Assembly (NCBI GenBank): GCA_933207985.1
Contig: OW240913.1
Span: forward strand, 327,307,774-327,371,773
Length of the DNA: 64,000 bases
Origin: Pelobates cultripes
Lineage: Eukaryota > Chordata > Amphibia > Anura > Pelobatidae
Reading direction: 5' to 3'
Positions 34,501 through 43,963 of this stretch are shown in pieces. Below the pieces are notes generated by a model, which was not told the DNA's origin, ran no database searches, and saw only the letters and a program-made list of their open reading frames with translations. How positions within the stretch are numbered: the first letter of the stretch is position 1; each line of letters starts with the position of its first letter. A program made the position numbers and the translations under genes.

Positions 34501-37500
34501 TGAGTATTTGGCTTCAGTATAACAGTGAGCGTTCTTTTGTGTTGTGTTCTGTCGTTAGCCCTGTTTGGGGTTAGTCCCCTCTGTGGTCGGGTGCGAATGG
34601 AGTTTGTGGTTGCTCCTCAAGATTCGTGCGTGTTTTCGGGTGGGTTGTTTCAACCGCTCTGTGTTGTGCTCGTGGGTCAGAGGGGGAGTTGTGCATCCCT
34701 GCATTGGTCTCTGAGCTTCCTCATTTGTAGGTAGGACCCTAATAGAGAGGTTGGCTCAGTGCAAGGTTTCCCCTCACTTACTTATTGGGTCTAGTGTGAC
34801 CTATGGTACTTAAGAGTTGTGGTAGTCTCTGTCTATGTGTGGTGCGGTTCATCTTTGTCCCCAGCCTCGTACGTGGTGATTTGTTCGTGTTTCTAGTGCC
34901 AGGTTGATGGGTATAGAGCTTTGTCCCAATCCGTGTTATGTCTGTCTACGTGTGTCCTTCTTTGGGGGGGTACCGTCTAGGGCTTTGTATGGGGGTTCCA
35001 GTCTGGTTTGTGTTTGATTTGTGTGTTGGTTTAGGTCGTAATGAGCCTGGTGTGGATGGGCTCAGTCTTAAATCATGAGGGGGCCAATTATTTTGCCCCT
35101 GTGACCGTGTGGTTACCCCCTAGTTTCCCTGAGTCGATCTGTTTTAGGTTTTCCCTGGGGGTAGTTGACCTGGGTTGTCCGTAGGCGCAGCTAGTATAAG
35201 TAGGGTTGTCCTGTGATGTCTTATTCTATCGTTGTGCGGTGTGTGGGGTCTGTGTCAGATGCCGTGTCGTCTCCTCAGGCCCCTGGTTTGAGTCGCTCGT
35301 GTGGTGGGTGTGATCATATCAGCCCTGGGGCATGTAGCACGGTCCCCGTGACTCTTCTGGATACCTAAGTCTAGGTTGTTATCTCTTATCTTGGGTCTCG
35401 CTGGGTTCGGTGTGTGTGGGGTTATGTATGCCACCTGCGGCAGCCCCGGTTGTTAGTTGGCGTGGTCTGGGCCGGGTGCTACTGGCTCAGGTCGTGGCTT
35501 CTTGTGTCTGGGGTGGGGGTGAGTCCATGTTCCTTGCGTCCCAGTCTCTCTCTTCCCTCCGTCCCCTAGTGTATTGGTCCATATGTCGCTCTAGCGGGTC
35601 ACTCCTCCCCTCCCGTGACCCATGGTCCTCCGTCTCTGTCTCTGCTTTCTCATAGATTCCGCTTTGTGCGGAGCCTTAAGTCGGTCCGCGTGCCCCCGGG
35701 GGTTGTGTCCCTCCGGGTCTTTTGTGTGTCTATGTGTCATGTGGAAGGAGGGGTGGGGGGGGGGGTCGCGTAGGAAGTGTGTCTCCGTCGTGCTGAGGGT
35801 GCAATCTACTCGTCTGGCACTGCCTGTGTCTGTGCAGAGCTCTGTTGGGTGGGTTGTGTTGGTGCGGGGGCGCCGTCCCTCTCCACCGGGTCTCCTCCTC
35901 CCGTCCGTTTTGATGTGTAGTCCATCCATGGGTACCACGCCAAAGCGCATTTTTCCTGGCGTCCCTGCAGGGAGGCTGTCATCATCTCCATGTTATATAT
36001 CATCTCCACCCTATCTACCCATTGTTGCAGGGTTGGAATCGTCGAGCTTTTCCAATGGAGTGGGATGAGCGACTTCGCTGCCGTGAGTAGGTGTATGAGG
36101 ATCCTTTCTTGTAGATCTTCACCGGCGTGCGCGTGTGGTTGAGAAGCAGTGGCATGGGTTGGAATGGGACGTCTGAGCCCGTGATGTCTTTGGTCGTCTG
36201 ATGTATCATCCTCCAGAACGGTTCGATACGTGGGCATGTCCACCAGATGTGAATGCTGGTTCCTATTCCTGTGCCGCATCTCCAGCATTCGTTTGAAATT
36301 GACTCATGCACGTGCTGCAGGATATCTGGCGTCCGGTACCATCCTGTTAGAATTTTGTAGTTGCATTCTTGGAACTTGGAGCTGATGGTCCCCCTGTGTG
36401 TTAGTTGAAAGATTTTAAGCCATTCCTTTTCCGTAAGTTCCATCCCGGTCTCTCTTTCCCATCGCGATGTGAAGCCTAGGGGGCTCTTATCACCGTCGCT
36501 TAGCAGCGCGGTATAGAGGTGTGAGACTCCATGTGAGAGGTGTTGTCTGGCCGTGCATAGAAGTTGCTGGAAATTTCTAGTGAATATGGCCAAAACAGCC
36601 AAACTGAAAACCTAAATGGCCCTGAGAATTTTTCTAATTTTGCTATTGTGGCCTAACTTGTATAATTCTCACTTTAGTGAAAAACACAGTTAGCATTACG
36701 AATATTTCTTCATTTATTGCATTTATTACACAGCTGTGTTATATGCATATTCTCAACTTGTTTACAATGTTACTGTTTCATTTCCAGCCCTGTTTTAAAA
36801 ATACCATTTTGTGAAGGTTCTGTCAATGTCTTGCACATGCTACTGGAAAAACAGGTGATATGTAAACACGTTATTATATTTAAAGCTGTCACCCATTTTA
36901 CATCTACACAGTTAATATATTAAAATGCACTGTATTTCATAGAAATTCTTTACACTTTTTTCTTTTCCCTTTTAGCTGTTAAAATTTTATATTCCACCAG
37001 CCTAGATCAATTAATTAGCATATATGTAAAGAGTTTGTATTAATCATAGTCCATTGTTTACTGGAGACAGTCAACTTCATAAAGCCCTCTGCATAAGTTG
37101 AACTGTTGCTTTTTCTGTGATTGGTGTAATAAAAGCCCTTACAATCTACCAAATGTACTGGGATATAATTGAACTGAATCTTCATTTTACATTTAGCTAG
37201 ATATGGAGTTTTATGTAAATGAATTTTGACGGGAAAAACTATTTTGTAAACCATGCACATCCAAATATGTTCACTATGCCCCTTCCTCTCTTTGTTTCTT
37301 TTTTAATCACTCTCATTCTCAGGTGACTATTTCTCGTTCAGACTTCGAACTCCTTCTTCTCTCAATGTGCAATGCTGCAGAAATGTTCTCCAAATCTGTT
37401 ATGTTCTCGAAGCTACTTCTGAATATCATGAACCGAAATCAGAGCATGGTAAGAAAGTGGTGTAATAGGCAGAAATGGATAATATAATTAAGAGTTTTAC

Positions 37501-38683
37501 TGTCAAAGGAATAGAAAGAGTAGGGATGCATAGAACAGTTATATTGCTAAAATATAACTTTTTTTAGGGAAAATAAATGCTATTGTAGGGATTAATCCTT
37601 TTTAAATGCATTATATTAATAAGAATATTGGTATGGTTAAACATGAAACTTCACATTTTACCTAAATAAATCTGAATAGCTAAAATGAGAATAGATGGCT
37701 ACTTTGGTATGGCTGAGCTTGTCCAACTCGTCATAGGACAGCTATTTTATTATTAGTTTTTTTCATTTAGATCTAATTTGCTAAAATTTGGAGTTTAGTT
37801 AATAAACATGATAGATTCCACTGTGATGTATTTGAGTGGGGGTTGACTTATAGCTGTAGGAATGTTTGTAAATCATTTCAGCTATAAGTAACTGACTACA
37901 GGGAGGTAAGGACTATTGGACACCCTTGCATTATTATCTATACATGGATAATCCATTGTCATAATGTTTGAAATGTCCCTTTAATCTAAACTTATGGTTA
38001 AAGGAACACTCCACACACATAAAGCACTTCAGCTTGCCAAAATGTTTTAGGTATCCGTATCAAGTTCTGATTTTCTTTGAAAACAACAGTTTTTACATAA
38101 CTGCAGAAACGCCACTTCAGCTTTGAGCCAGACATATTTCTGCTAGAGTTGCCTGACTTCTCCCATAAGTCACAATGTCCCTGTTAGTGTGCACTCATCC
38201 AGAGATGCCATTTTAGCTTTGTGTCCTTTCTATCTAAAACTTCTTATTGAACTGTACTACAGAAGTTTATGAACGGGAGAGCCGCTCGCAGCTCAAAATT
38301 CTGCACTGGGAAAAAAGGGTTTGTAAAGGCTGCAGGCAAAAGATCTGCAGCTTTTTGCAAGCTGTTTTTAGATATACCAACATAGAGACATACTGCAATA
38401 CTCTGGTATTTTTGCATGTTAGATATACCAACAAAGAAAAAGAAATGCAGAAATAATGCATGCATTTTTACATTGGTAGTATGTATACTAATTAGTTATA
38501 AATGTATTATTTTTTGTCCCATGAAAGGTTAGTTTTGTTTCTTGCCACAGTATTGTTGTTGTTTTTTTTCTTCAGATTCTGCCTTCACACATTGGACTTT
38601 TAGCTAATGCAGTTAATGCCAACCAAACATTCATGAAGAAGTCACTTGAAGTGGTTCTGAAAAAGCTGCGAGACACAACATAA
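25397..38683 (+). CDS. FANCE: Fanconi anemia group E protein (whole coding span, 10 exons)
   Basis: FANCE is a nuclear subunit of the Fanconi anemia core ubiquitin-ligase complex. With FANCC and FANCF it forms a substrate-recognition module that contacts FANCD2 so that FANCD2 can be monoubiquitinated at interstrand crosslinks. Ten exons joined at GT/AG sites total 1455 nt and give 484 residues against 536 in human. Residues 1-140 match the N-terminal region (LRLVLQALSSGPQG; then LLLLPKQSQRNLFSFL). A polar linker of about 90 residues with basic clusters (SRHKRKVHC, HNKKVC) could hold the nuclear signal; it is shorter than the human linker, which accounts for most of the length difference. Residues from about 225 to the end form the all-helical domain (SPDLS-like TPDLSYAHSSALARSLFL; C-terminal NANQTFMKKSLEVVLKKL). 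The ATG at 25397 has a good context (GAAGATGG). Confidence 0.96.
25928..26586. mobile_element. Cluster of nested TTAA-ended inverted-repeat elements in FANCE intron 1
   Basis: One element starts TTAAAGGGACACTAGTCACC at 25928 with a near-perfect inner hairpin (ACCCAGACCACTTCA at 25945-25959 and its complement at 25966-25980). A second starts TTAAAGGGACTCTCCAG at 26280 and ends GGAGTGTCCCTTTAA at 26586. The 80-bp MITE at 26377-26456 is nested inside the second. Confidence 0.75.
26377..26456. mobile_element. 80-bp TTAA-ended palindromic MITE, copy 2
   Basis: A full 80-bp copy in reverse orientation to copies 1, 3 and 4. Ends TTAACCCCTTAAGGACAC and GTCCTTAAGGGGTTAA, with an inner ACATGACATGTGTGACATGT palindrome. 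Confidence 0.9.
26955..27450 (+). CDS. FANCE: FANCE coding exon 2
   Basis: The largest exon (496 nt), coding residues 67-232. It begins with KPSLLLLPKQSQRNL and ends ELPEYVK. Acceptor TACTTAG ends at 26954, donor GTAGTC at 27451. It holds the end of the N-terminal domain and the polar linker with the basic clusters. In human the second exon is also the largest. Confidence 0.95.
27706..29316 (-). mobile_element. LINE-derived non-autonomous insertion with 16-bp target-site duplication, FANCE intron 2
   Basis: GATGCGCTCCTGTTTT stands at both 27706-27721 and 29301-29316. The minus-strand element ends in an A tail (T run 27718-27726 on +) preceded by a complementary AATAAAG signal, and begins at about 29300 with G+C-rich GGGGCGGGGCCGGACC. 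At 1.58 kb it has a 160-codon minus-strand frame (28550-29032), rich in Pro, Ser and Thr with no domain I know, and no RT or endonuclease. It shares its G+C-rich head with the + strand element at 38803-40100. Likely mobilised by an L1-type enzyme. Confidence 0.88.
29465..29577. repeat. Long-stem hairpin in FANCE intron 2
   Basis: CCAAAATGCAGGCAGGAACT and the following bases to 29503 pair with 29541-29577 (CTGTATCTCTTGTGCAGAGA then GTCTGCCTGCATTTTGG), leaving a 37-base loop. About 36 of 39 stem positions pair. It is probably a small foldback element. Confidence 0.88.
29836..31063 (-). mobile_element. Tc1-like transposon, copy A, truncated ends, FANCE intron 2
   Basis: The right end keeps TTATAATTTTGTTCAGTGTA, the outer terminal repeat of a widespread Tc1-like family. 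The left side keeps only the inner part of the repeat (TTTGCCGAGATAATCCATCC, then GTGTGGCATATCAAGATGCT). The outer left about 100 bp and the inner right repeat are missing. The + strand sequence is the complement of the transposase. Confidence 0.9.
30065..31012 (-). pseudogene. Tc1-like transposase, copy A, broken
   Basis: The N-terminal frame (31012-30599) starts MPHMSQVLRERAIGMLTAGM, then AVARELNVNFFTISRLQ, which is the paired-type helix-turn-helix DNA-binding region, then RISAQTVRNRLREAHL. The C-terminal frame (30370-30065) reads LQHDNARPHVARICTQFLE, then WPAYSQDMSPIEHVWDALD, the second Asp and last acidic residue of the DDE core. Between the two, 30370-30600 carries a partial middle region with frame breaks, so no full product is made. 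This gene inserts and excises by cut-and-paste at TA sites in intact relatives. Confidence 0.92.
31180..31690. repeat. Composite dispersed repeat in FANCE intron 2
   Basis: A short CA-rich microsatellite is followed by CTACCTGGAGAGCTGGGGTC, then CAGTGGGGC and GGGCCCCCC, the same order as at 21232-21925 and 50785-51955. Another G+C-rich palindromic piece (GGGAACGGCATTCCTGC and AGGAACGCCGTTCCC) follows at 31615-31665. Confidence 0.7.
31896..31946 (+). CDS. FANCE: FANCE coding exon 3
   Basis: 51 nt, AQIPKLKEILHGDLDTE. Acceptor TTTAAG, donor GTAAAA. It joins phase 0 to phase 0 and corresponds to the start of the helical domain. Confidence 0.9.
32208..32270 (+). CDS. FANCE: FANCE coding exon 4
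   Basis: 63 nt, ending LCESCSPEQ (HECSPSQ region in human). Acceptor ATTACAG, donor GTGTAA. Confidence 0.9.
32388..32531 (+). CDS. FANCE: FANCE coding exon 5
   Basis: 144 nt. It codes LQSIFSQLSISQISP..., then TPDLSYAHSSALARSLFLEQ, one of the best conserved stretches of the domain. Acceptor TTGGCAG, donor GTAAAT. Intron 5 after it (32532-33274) holds a TTAAAGGGGCACTCC repeat start near 32706 but no gene. Confidence 0.94.
33275..33398 (+). CDS. FANCE: FANCE coding exon 6
   Basis: 124 nt, starting ALSLTAPAPRPILAALSMFC and ending VLQADT plus one base. Acceptor CTCTTAG, donor GTACTA. Confidence 0.92.
33399..34194 (+). other. FANCE intron 6
   Basis: No gene. An inverted-repeat element remnant ends TGGAGTGTTCCTTTAA near 34113. 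Confidence 0.6.
34195..34270 (+). CDS. FANCE: FANCE coding exon 7
   Basis: 76 nt, SVHTDFLGRMVSECLPVEHL region. Acceptor CTGTAG, donor GTAAGT. It ends two bases into a Gly codon. Confidence 0.92.
34334..36576 (-). mobile_element. 5'-truncated L1/Tx1-like LINE with 13-bp target-site duplication, FANCE intron 7
   Basis: TTGCTGGAAATTT stands at both 34334-34346 and 36564-36576. The minus-strand element ends in a long A tail (T run to 34359) and begins at 36563 inside the C-terminal part of ORF2. The rest is about 1.5 kb of 3' untranslated sequence, T/G-rich as seen on +. It lies antisense to FANCE. Confidence 0.92.
35860..36563 (-). pseudogene. L1-type ORF2 C-terminal domain, frameshifted
   Basis: The minus-strand frame carries EKEWLKIFQLTHRGTISSKF, then the Cys-rich block NECWRCGTGIGTSIHIWWTC and PRIEPFW, the zinc-knuckle-like C-terminal motif of L1/Tx1 ORF2 (C-x2-C ... 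H-x4-C). A frameshift near 36100 moves the reading to the frame with LLTAAKSLIPLHWK, the end block of ORF2. RT and endonuclease are absent because of 5' truncation. Confidence 0.9.
36788..36854 (+). CDS. FANCE: FANCE coding exon 8
   Basis: 67 nt, PVLKIPFCEGSVNVLHMLLE then KQ. Acceptor TTTCCAG, donor GTGATA. Confidence 0.92.
37323..37448 (+). CDS. FANCE: FANCE coding exon 9
   Basis: 126 nt, VTISRSDFELLLLSMCNAAE through MNRNQSM. Acceptor TCTCAG, donor GTAAGA. Confidence 0.92.
37449..38575 (+). other. FANCE intron 9
   Basis: No gene. A TTAATC/TTAAAGGAACACTCC junction near 37975-38015 marks two inverted-repeat element ends of the same class as at 13863. Confidence 0.6.
38576..38683 (+). CDS. 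FANCE: FANCE coding exon 10 with stop
   Basis: 108 nt including TAA at 38681. It codes ILPSHIGLLANAVNANQTFM then KKSLEVVLKKLRDTT, matching the C-terminal helix pair of FANCE. Acceptor TTCTTCAG. Confidence 0.95.
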   Translation: MLPSHIGLLANAVNANQTFMKKSLEVVLKKLRDTT

Positions 38684-38774
38684 TTTTCTTCAAAATAATG
38701 TTCCATGACATTGCTGCAAAATAAGTGTTAGATATTGAATTGTTTCTGCTGCTACATGTATTAAGTATGATATA

Positions 38775-38780
38775 ATTAAA
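38775..38780 (+). terminator. Possible FANCE polyadenylation signal
   Basis: ATTAAA, the commonest variant of AATAAA, 91 bases after the stop codon and just before a LINE-derived insertion at 38803. Confidence 0.45.
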
Positions 38781-38802
38781 AGTTGGTTTAAAATGATAAA
38801 AT

Positions 38803-40100
38803 ATGAAGGGAAGGGAAGCGGGGCCTGACTGCCATGCCTGTCAGATGTGTCCCGAAAGAGCTTGAGGCTTTAGTTTATGTTATTCCTGTTCTTGGGCTGC
38901 TTTCTGTCCGATTGGCATTCTAAGCAGAACTACAGACGCTTCTAGCCATGGTCAAGCTCACCATTAGCAACTTTTACTTACCCAAAGTGGACACATTCTG
39001 GTTGACAAATCTGAGTGATTTGCGGCCTGGTGTGCCCTGAGGATGGGAGAGGCGGCTGATCTCCCACCTGGAGTGCTCTGAGCTGTACTACTCGCTGGTT
39101 GGTGCCCTGCCCTCCCCCCCTCGCCCTTTGGACCAGTGTGGGTGATCCCGGTCTACACCTTGGAGGCTCTCCCACTACACTAAGAGCGTGTTGCAATGCT
39201 GCTAGAAAAGGCTATAGCGTGACACACAACATGGCAGACGCCACATGTTTCATCAACCCCTGCGGTGTGAAGTCAAATGTGGTGACCAAATTGTATAAGC
39301 TCTCCTACTCCTTTTGGGCAAAGCTGGCTGCCGGCATGCGACCTGCGGCTACAGATATCCTGACCGACAACATGCCTCAGAGTATGCCGTCTAAGATTTA
39401 GAAGAGGACCATGGTTAACTCTCCTGAGCAGACCCTACTTATGTGACGGCACCAGACGAGGCCCATGCTGGTGATAGCTGTGCATAGTTCCCCAAGGAGC
39501 AGTGTCCTGAGGTCTAGCTTGGAAATACAAAGGGAACTAAGAGCAACTCTGCCGACATCACCAGGCATACCCTATCTCCATGAAGAGATCCTAAGCCTAC
39601 TTACCAGTTTGATAATATGCCTGACAGTGGACTTTGCTACCTGGTTACAGTAGCCCTGTAGACTGGGCATCGGCTAGTTATGAGATGGTGCTGCTGTCTG
39701 GTATCTTGGATGCCGTAGGAGCTATTAGTCGTGATACCATGCGAGCAGTGTGGTGATCCCTGAATTTAACATTTTTTAGCTACACATTTTAAACCACTCC
39801 TATTCCTAGCCTGTTGATCTTCATATAGCTGTTAATTTCCCTTATATTTTTCTTTGTTTTTATATTGCCAGTGCTCTGCACTGTTCTGGTCTTGCACATA
39901 ACCCTCACAGAGCTTTCTGGGGTGGAATCGTTACTAGAAGTTCAGCATGTTTTCTCTCATTTTATGTTATAATTTAAAAATGTGTAGCCATGCAACTGTC
40001 TTTCTATGTCTTGAAATATGTGCTATAGTTGTTGTGGCATAGCAAGCCTCTTTGTATTCTTTATGCACAGCAAAAATAAAGAATAATACAAAAATGAAGG
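38803..40100 (+). mobile_element. LINE-derived non-autonomous insertion, sister of the one in FANCE intron 2
   Basis: It starts with G+C-rich GAAGCGGGGCCTGACTGCC and ends GCACAGCAAAAATAAAGAAT plus an A-rich tail. ATGAAGG flanks both sides (38803-38809 and 40094-40100), a short putative target-site duplication. Inside, TTGGACCAG...GTGATCCCGGTC and ACATGGCAGACGCCA resemble the minus strand of the intron 2 element. No RT or endonuclease is encoded. The frames at 39099-39401 and 39465-39653 show no recognised domain. Confidence 0.75.
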
Positions 40101-40383
40101 TAACCCTCTCTCTCTTGCTTTGTAATGTTAGTAAGGAGTGTAACCACAGTTGAGTTTGATATATCAGTCACTGGGTCTGCTACCTTACACTTATTGTTTT
40201 TTTATGTGTGCCATTGAAATAACTCTGTATACATATGAAAATAATTTTTTTGTGAAAATGTTTCTAGAAACAGAATGGCAAAATGTAACTTTTTTTTTTT
40301 TTTTTTAAATAAATGTGGTTACAAGGACGCTGTCACTTTTTGGAAATGACTTCATTGAATAAAACATTGAGATTTACCTATTA
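40101..40383. other. Intergenic DNA, nothing recognised
   Basis: A+T-rich with an oligo-T run. Confidence 0.4.
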
Positions 40384-40706
40384 CTTATGGATAGTGATGT
40401 CCCGAACGGTTTGCCACGGACTCATCATTGAGTAAACTTTGACCCTGTACCTCACAGTCAGCAAACACATTCCAGCCAATCAGCAGCAGACCCTCCCTCC
40501 CAGACCCTCCCACCTCCTGGACAGCTCACTAAGAATGCAGCTTCACAATGAATGTAAAATGGATGCTGTCCAGGAGGTCGGAGGGTCTGGGAGGGAGGGT
40601 CTGCTGCTGATTGGCTGGAATGTGTCTGCTGACTGTGAGGTACAGGGTCAAAGTTTACTCAATGATGAGTCCGTGGCGAACCGTTTGGGACATCACTACT
40701 TATGGA
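40384..40706. mobile_element. hAT-type foldback MITE with 8-bp target-site duplication
   Basis: CTTATGGA stands at 40384-40391 and 40699-40706. The element between starts TAGTGATGTCCCGAACGG and ends CCGTTTGGGACATCACTA. The inverted arms are each about 135 bp, nearly perfect, around a loop of about 38 bp. An 8-bp duplication and TAG...CTA ends fit the hAT superfamily. It has no coding capacity. Confidence 0.95.
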
Positions 40707-41249
40707 CTATAGGGTAGTACGGTAATTTATAAAAGAAAAATTAAGCTGCTATATGATGCTCACTAGGGCTGTCTGTCAGGAATACTTTTTGCCTCTGTCA
40801 GTTTGGGCCTTAATATGCATGAGCATGCTGCACGCACAATAGGGAATGACCTCTTTACTCCATAGAGAGAGCAATGCTCTGAGTTGTGCATTGGAATTGC
40901 TGTGTATAGTTGCTACCATTGTATTGTGATGACTGAAACTTTTCTTTTGTGATAAATTGCTTTACTACATAATTCCCTGCTAGACGAAATGAAAATCTCC
41001 CGATTGCAGCATCTCAATCTGGTATGGGATTCCTAGGCTAATTAAGAGTTGGAGTCATTATAAAGACAGACCCAACAAGCAGTCCATTGACTGCATTTTA
41101 TGGTAATATATTTTGAATGCATTAAAATGTATTGTCAAATTTCAAGTACACAGACCCTTTTAATGATTAAGAAGTTTATTTAACAGTCCTGTTCAGACCT
41201 GATACAGCCAGGGCACACTATGCAATGAAGGAGAAGCAGAAACATTGTG
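40707..41249. other. Intergenic DNA, nothing recognised
   Basis: No open frame or repeat end of note. Confidence 0.4.
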
Positions 41250-43340
41250 TTCAACCCCTTAGTGACCAGACCGTTTTTCTATTTTCTTACCATTAAGGAC
41301 CAGGGCTGTTTTTACATTTCTGCGGTGTTTGTGTTTAGTGGTAATTTTCCTTTTACTACTGTACTGTACCCACACATATTATATACTGTTTTTCTCGCAA
41401 TTAAATGGTCTTTCTAAAGATACCATTATTTTCATCATATCATATAATTTACTATAAAAATGTTTTATAAAATATGATGAAAGAATGCAACAAAACACAC
41501 CTTTTCTAACTTTGACCCCTAAAATCTGTTACGCATCTACAACCACCAAAAAACACGCATGCTAAATAGTTTCTAAATTTTGTCCTGAGTTTAGAAATGC
41601 CCAATGTTAACATGTTCTTAGCTTTTTTTGGAAAGTTATAGGGCTATAAGTACAAGTAGCATTTCCAAACCATTTCCAAGCAGCATTTCCAAACCATTTT
41701 GGAAAGCCAATCAAAATTTATGCAAGTTACATTGTAACACTGATATCTGTCAGGAATCCATGAATAACCCTTCACATGTATATATTTTTAAAAGAAGACA
41801 ACCTAAGGTATTAAACTTTGGGGTGTTTTAACTCTTTTCATGCAACCATTTTACCACCAATCTATGCCAAATTTAAAAAAATAAATAATTGATGATTTTT
41901 TTTGACACACATAGCAATTTAAGAAAACCTGTATGGAGAACTTTAAGGGTTACTGCCAAAGAACACCCCAATCTGTGTTCAACTACATCTGCTGAGTATA
42001 CTGATATCCCCCCATGTATAGGTGTGTCGAGTTACCCCCACCAAACCATATATTTTTTAAAAGTAGACCCCCTAGGGTATTTAAAATGGTGGTATTTTAA
42101 CACTTTTCATGCACTTATCCTACCACCAGTCTTGTCAACCTTTTGGGAAGTAATTTTTTTTTTTTCTCACACATTGTACTTTAGGCATGGATTCTCAGCT
42201 CCTGTTAAGTGTTACTGCCAAAGAACACCACAATATGTGTTCGGTAACATCTCCTGAGTACACTGATACCACCCGTGTACAGGTGTGTCGGGTTCCCTGA
42301 GGGCTAAAATACCTTATTTGGAGGGTGCACATTCTAGTTTTCCAACTTGGAATTTTCCCAGCTGGTCATCATGCACCCATGTCCTATTTGGGACATATTT
42401 GAAGCCGGCCAATGTAATTTACCCCCATCAAACCATATATTTTTGAAAAGTAGACACCTTAGGGTATTTCAAATGGTGGTATTTTAACACTTTCCATGCA
42501 CTAATTCTACCACCAGTCTTTGTCAAACTTTTGGGTAGTCATTTTTTGTGTTATTTTTCTCTCACATTGTACTTTAGGCATGGATTCTTAGTTAATGTTA
42601 TGTGTTACTGACAAAGAACACCCCAATATATGTCTTTAGCAACATCTTCCGAGTACAACAGTGCCCCCAATGTACAGGTGTATGGGTTTTTGCAAACTTA
42701 CAGGGGTCAAACGTAGGACTTTTCCATGTTTGCACATTGAAATTTGTCAGATTGGTTTGCTGGGCAAATGTTGCCTTTGAGACCGTATGGCAGCCAGGAA
42801 TGAAAATTAACCCCATCATAGCATACCATTTGTAAAAGTAGACAACCCACTGTATTTAAAATGGGATATGTCCAGTCTTTTGTAGTAGCCACTTAGCCAC
42901 AAACACTTGCCAAAGTTAGCGTTCATAATTGTTTTTGCATTTTTTTTACACAAAAACTGCACTTTTACTGGTGATTTCATCGTCATGATAGGTTTTACAC
43001 ATATTTGTGTTCAGCGAAGTCTCCTGAGTATAACAATACCCCCAATGTACAGGTTTTATGGTATTTTGGAAAGTTACAGGGTCAATATAGGTCTTTCCCA
43101 ATTCAGTTTGCCAGATTGGTGTGCTGGGTCTGTGTTGCCTTTTGAGACCATATGGTAGCCCAGGAATGTGAAATAACCCCATCATGGCATACCATTTTCA
43201 AATGTAGACAACCCAGGGTATTTAAAATGGGGCATTTCCAGTCTTTTGTAGTAGCTACTTCGTCATAAACACTGGCCAAAGTTAGCGTTTTTATTTGTTT
43301 TTTATAAATGTTATATATATTTATAATATATGTATATAAT

Positions 43341-43342
<2 letters not shown>

Positions 43343-43408
<66 letters not shown>
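43343..43408. repeat. (GT)n(AT)n(AC)n compound microsatellite
   Basis: (GT)17, (AT)10 then (AC)6. The GT and AC arms can pair across the AT centre. Confidence 0.95.
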
Positions 43409-43409
<1 letters not shown>

Positions 43410-43838
43410 TTTATTACCTATATATGTATAATGCATAGATTTCATTATAAGTGTATTTTGAGATATATATGTATATATCTCAAAGTACACATAATGAAAT
43501 CATATATATGTATAATATATTATAAAATGCTTTAATTATTTTATAATATTATATAATTTTTTTTTTTTACTTTTTAGGAGCCTGGGGGACTTTCTGACAG
43601 CTCAGACAGTTCCCCTGTTGGCAGCTCCTAGACTCCTATTGCGGCGATGTGATCATGTTGATCACATGGCCCTGGATGGCCGGGGTGGCCGTAGCTGCTG
43701 CAATGGGACTGCTGGGGTCTCCGGCAGTACCCCCCGACTGTGATCGCTGCGGATCACCGGTCCAGCTAAGTCCAGGGCTCTTATTTGCCGCGGTCGTACT
43801 AGGTACGTCCGCGGTCCTTAATAACCGCTTTTTTGTCA

Positions 43839-43855
43839 GACGTACATAGTACGTC
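43839..43855. repeat. Perfect dyad near the 3' end of the large repeat
   Basis: GACGTACATAGTACGTC, 7-bp arms around ATA. A related imperfect dyad (CGTACTAGGTACG) lies about 45 bp upstream. Confidence 0.85.
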
Positions 43856-43963
43856 CACGGTCATTAAGGGGATATATATATATATATATGAAACAAGGGG
43901 GGTATGGCTGCACTCACCTGAACATGCATAAATGGGGGTGCTGCTGGGGGCCAAATTATACAA

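Larger units (their letters stand above)
41250..43873 (+). repeat. Large non-coding repeat with CCCCTTA ends, copy 1
   Basis: It starts CAACCCCTTAGTGACCAGACC and ends GTCATTAAGGGG, inverted versions of the same terminal phrase. The interior contains about four diverged units of 270-400 bp (starting near 41945, 42210, 42600 and 42998), each with a TTACTGxCAAAGAACACCxCA phrase or its remnant, a CxATGTACAGGTxT phrase and, in the later ones, GAGACCxTATGG and GTAGCCACTTAG. A TA-rich hairpin zone and a G+C-rich tail follow. No reading frame is shared between units. A second copy lies at 55053-58364. Confidence 0.85.

Noticed and set aside
35591..36068. Arg- and Cys-rich frames of 119-148 codons
   Set aside because: They lie in the 3' untranslated part of the LINE in FANCE intron 7.
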